64,000 bases of DNA, taken from Nymphaea colorata (Eukaryota > Streptophyta > Magnoliopsida > Nymphaeales > Nymphaeaceae). Positions within the stretch are counted from its first letter, which is position 1, and every line of letters starts with the position of its first letter. Positions 60,184-64,000 of the stretch are shown here, piece by piece. The DNA lies in NCBI RefSeq assembly GCF_008831285.2, contig NC_045139.1, positions 28,747,206 to 28,811,205 on the forward strand, written 5' to 3'. Both the position numbers and the translations under genes were made by a program. The notes beneath the pieces were generated by a model. The model saw only the letters and a program-made list of their open reading frames with translations. It searched no databases and was not told where the DNA came from.

Positions 60184-60859
60184 TGTTATAGTCGTGTCCC
60201 CCAATAAGAATGCTTCAACAACAATAAAATAGGGCAAACCACCACAAAACTGCTGAAAAACGGAATTACAGGACAGCGTGCATAAGATCAAGATTCCAAC
60301 ACCAATGTTGCAGCAATATATATCAAAATATATGCTAGAGATGCAGAAAAAAGGAGACACCAATTTACGTGGAAAAACCCCCAATAATGGGGTAAAAAAC
60401 CACGGGCAAGAGAGACTTTCTATATATAAAAAAAGGGAGCCAAATACACGAGCAACAATATCTCTACTGTTTTAAGAAAAACAGTAAACTCAAGAGAGCA
60501 ATAACAATCTCTTATGCGAATGAAAGAAAGAGCCCCAAAGATTCAAGAAAGAAATCACCCAATGAAGACTCCCTTCATTTTCTCTTTCTTCTTTGTCTTT
60601 TCTCTTTCTTCTTGGCGTGCCAATCGACCCACGCGCCTTGCTTCTCCTCTTCTCTTCCTTGCCTTCCTCTTCTTCCTCTCCTCTTGATGTGAGCAGCCAC
60701 AAGATGAAACTCTTTCTTCTTTTCCCAAAAGAGATAACGAGAGAGAGAGATGTGAGAGAGGACCGTGAGGAAGGGGCACCATCGGGTGCCCTTCCTTTCT
60801 CCCGCCCATCACTTAAGTGACGGGCCGGGTCGGGTCTTGAGGCTGGACCCGACCCAACA
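60184..60859 (-). repeat. 5' LTR of Copia-B (right in window)
   Basis: 676 bp, nearly identical to the other LTR. The 22-bp palindrome is imperfect here (one base changed, CCCATCACTT). Promoter activity would run on the minus strand. Confidence 0.95.
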
Positions 60860-61354
60860 GCTTTCACCAGTGCTAGAGACCTCTCATTTGATTTTTTGGC
60901 CTTCTTAAGGTATTGCTCATTCTCCATATAAGACGTTGAAAAGGATATACAAACTCCAAAAAGTGGAGGACCACTAACCTCCCAAGTTCTGCAAGCTAAA
61001 GACATAAAAACAGAAAAGCTTTCTTAATGATATTGTGGTATGCTGACTTTGTCAGTAGGATTATGCAAAAAGTACACAATTTTGACAAGTTTAAAGATCA
61101 CAAACCTCAATTATGGTACTACAGATATTGGAACCCAACCAACAAAAGAGGGAAATCCTCCCGATCAACTCTGCCCTTTCTTTGTTCTATCAGAAGAAGA
61201 GTATAAACTGTAAAGCTGTTTCCTCACCGTAGATTCAAGAGGAAAAAGAAGGGTAGTAAAATTCCCACCTTGTAGATGCCTGTTCTTCCCAGCCAGACAA
61301 CTTGGTCTAGAAGACAGCATTTTTGGACTGCAATAGATATCATTTAACAAGGCA

Positions 61355-61535
<181 letters not shown>

Positions 61536-61953
61536 ATATGTATAACAAATTCCACCAACCAGAAAATTCATACCTTCCCAAGTAAAATTAGTGAAAGGGG
61601 AGTTCCTCGAGGTGATGGGCTAATAAGAGCATGCAGATCATTGACAAACTGCAACTTTTAGGTAAAGGGCAAATCAAATAGTGTCATAAAACAATATCCG
61701 ATAAGATCCCCTCAAATGGATAGGCGATGATATACTAACCTTAAAGAGTCGAAATACCTTACCTGCCAAGCTAGTTGACTTGTCAACATTTTGAGCAGTT
61801 CCTGGTTCGCCATTGCTTACAAATTTTGATCCATATTATATAGCACGACATATCTTATCCCTTGCTTCAGCTTTGTTCAGATATGTAACTAGGAGAGCAA
61901 GTTCTGCTCTACTTACACCTAAGGCAGTCATCCTTCAACTAGAATATTTGCTC

Positions 61954-62428
61954 TGCAAAAGATAGAAGTTAAATAATATGCACTTACAAGCCCTAGCTTC
62001 TTGAGATGTACAAGTTTATTTTAGCTATACAACTTTGGATAAAATGAACTCATTAAGTGCAAATACATTCACAGTTCGAGCTAAATAATTCATTAATGAG
62101 AACATATGAGCTCTGAATCCCGGACTAATGCACTAGCATAGAGCTACACCTCTCCAAACAAGGGTTCTTCGGTCTGAGCTTCACTGAAGGGTTTCTCAAG
62201 CTCAGCTAATAAGAAAAAAAGAAAGGTTACATGACATGAAGAACAAACAACAAAATGTTATTTTACAAGCTGATGGAAATAAGAGGCAAGTAACATAGAC
62301 TCTTCAAAAGGGTTGTTGTTCTCAAGTCAACACAACCCTGGTAGTGGACCATTTCCCTTTTTATTTCTGTCATATCATTGCTTGAATCGTAGCTTATTAA
62401 TTATTGATTATTAGTTTTCTTGTTTGTT

Positions 62429-62463
<35 letters not shown>

Positions 62464-64000
62464 GAAAAGTGAATGTGCTGCTCACGGTTGAGAGAAAAAC
62501 AATGAGAAGATGATTGACATTTTCATCATTTAGTATGAGTTTATACATTTTTCTTCTTTTTTTTCTCAACCATCTATCATGATGGATCGGCTAGCCCTCA
62601 TGAGTGAGATGGGTGACTCTGAATAGGCAAAGTGACCATTCTCTACCCATCTTTTCTTGAAAAGTGCTGCACACGCACCCACACCTGCATGCACACCAAG
62701 CACCCATGCCTGTGTGACAAAAACATAACTGTCATTTTGAGTCATCAAAGATGATTGCATATGTTCCACGCTAGTGTATATTCAAATAAATAAATAAAAC
62801 CTAACTTTCAAGGGAAGCCAATATGTTGAAATGGACCACATTACATAATTTTGCAACTATATCAGAAAAATCTTTAATTTAAAGGGGCATATTGGGACCT
62901 CAAACTGGAACTTAGCCAACTACGACAACTTTCTATAGATGTGCTTAGCAATAAAACTCAAGGAATAAATTGTAGGATTTTGCCCAGTAAACTAAAATAT
63001 GGAAAACGTTATCTGCTATAAACTTCCAGACTAACCCAGCTCGCTGATGTGAGAAAACAGGTTATTCATGGGGCTATGTTAAACAACAAGGTTAAAGAAA
63101 GTATGTCAGGGACTGGTGCAATAAATATGCCATTTCTAGGCACCAGTTAATATGGAAAGAGTTGTAGCGTATCCTGGCTCAGCCCACATTTACAGTGCAC
63201 TAATTCATGATAGTTTATTTTGAAGATGACAAGTAATTTCTTAAAAATATTCTGGTTTTCAAACTTCAAAGCTATTTATTTTCTTTCAGCTATTACACTG
63301 AGCTTGCTTGATTTTATGATATTTTCACTGCATTAGGTGGAAATGACTGCAAAACATAGGAGATTAACACTAAGATGGATGACAATCATATATTGAACTA
63401 CTTGCAGACATACTCCACACAAAGAAGAACTAGTTGATTCATTGCAACCTCTTATATCAAAGAAACAAAGGTCAGACATCATGGACGGCATTTGGTAATT
63501 CCAGCTCTTAACATATATGCGTCTATATAGGCCTTTATTGGAGGTGACCAATCACATTTTCTTATTAAGATTTGGTTGATTGAAATCTCCAGTCATGACA
63601 TCAGGACATTTACGCAAGCTGATGAAACATCTTATAAGATTAAAGAAAGAACAAGGCAATATCAAGAACCAAGTTCCAGTGAAAATAGGATGCTTTTCCA
63701 GGTAATAAAGGAAAAATGATCCGATAAAAAATGTATAAGAAAAAGGGAAAGATGGCTCTGTTTGATAGAAAAAACAGTAGAAGCATTGTTGAATTATTAT
63801 GGGAGGAAAGAAAGTAAGAGAAATAGAAAAAAGTTCCTTTTCAAGCTGATTATCATTTACTGTAGAAATTTCTTTCCGAAAGAATTTAGTTGCATTACTT
63901 GGAAATTGCAACTGATGCACTTCCAATTGAGTTATAACTATCAACTTCTTGTTTCATTCAAAAGAGTTGATTAATGCAAAACAAAAGGCAAGAAACATAA
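61954..64000. other. Upstream region of the PEX11 pseudogene, no other gene seen
   Basis: AT-rich sequence with an (AT)n tract at about 62432-62460. It probably includes the old 5'UTR intron and promoter of PEX11. Open frames are short and without motifs. Confidence 0.45.

Larger units (their letters stand above)
55495..60859 (-). mobile_element. Copia-B: full-length Ty1/copia element inserted in PEX11
   Basis: LTRs at 55495-56174 and 60184-60859 run TGTTATAG to CCCAACA on the plus strand. A perfect target duplication GCTTT lies at 55490-55494 and 60860-60864. Coding is on the minus strand, the same direction as the host PEX11 gene. The primer-binding site TGGTATCAGAGTC (minus strand, from 60180) matches initiator-methionine tRNA; the polypurine tract GGAGGGGGAG lies just before the 3' LTR (56175-56190). 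By eye the LTRs differ at roughly a dozen positions plus a short GA-repeat indel over about 676 bp, so the insertion is fairly young. The internal region is nonetheless broken by stops and frameshifts. Confidence 0.97.

Overview
The window is nuclear DNA of a flowering plant. Genes are sparse, exons are split by GT-AG introns, intergenic DNA is AT-rich with long (TA)n, (GA)n and (CT)n tracts, two full-length Ty1/copia elements carry target-site duplications, and the recognisable genes are plant families (cycling-Dof factor, CML calcium sensor, MIR169, plant PEX11, multi-KH protein). I cannot name the species.

Layout. 1-956: AT-rich flank with a diverged direct repeat. 962-6045: a plus-strand Copia element (Copia-A) with a 5-bp target duplication and a gag-pol broken by stops and frameshifts. 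6.7-11.1 kb: a KH-domain RNA-binding protein gene, reconstructed here as six coding exons (561 aa) with a probable 5'UTR intron. 11.2-16.7 kb: no gene recognised. 16755-17809: a small secreted-peptide precursor, apparently three exons with an 8-nt middle exon, ending in a proline-rich, PSY-like motif. 18-23.3 kb: intergenic, with a local tandem duplication. 23464-24003: a single-exon CML-type EF-hand protein. 24-28 kb: intergenic. About 28.5-28.7 kb, minus strand: a MIR169 hairpin with a TATA box about 350 bp upstream and a recent 152-bp tandem duplication on its 3' side. 29-34.9 kb: intergenic. 34957-37675, minus: a two-exon cycling-Dof-factor gene. 38-44.5 kb: intergenic with simple repeats. 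44.5-45.3 kb: a decayed LINE fragment. 49175-49825, minus: a membrane protein of the plant family usually labelled 'ribosomal protein L34e superfamily'. 50-55.2 kb: intergenic. 55254-61931, minus: a PEX11 gene whose exons can be followed across the region. It has a premature stop in exon 1, a frameshifting deletion in exon 3, and a 5.4-kb Copia element (Copia-B, 55495-60859) inserted in its penultimate exon. 62-64 kb: AT-rich sequence upstream of that pseudogene.

The genes do not form an operon or pathway; each is an independent plant transcription unit. The regulatory genes are the MIR169 locus (the family targets NF-YA mRNAs), the cycling-Dof repressor (photoperiod and clock output) and the calcium sensor. 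I found no previously undescribed multi-gene system. The least obvious items are the MIR169 hairpin, the interrupted PEX11 pseudogene, and the microexon-containing small peptide gene. None of these shows up as one long open reading frame.
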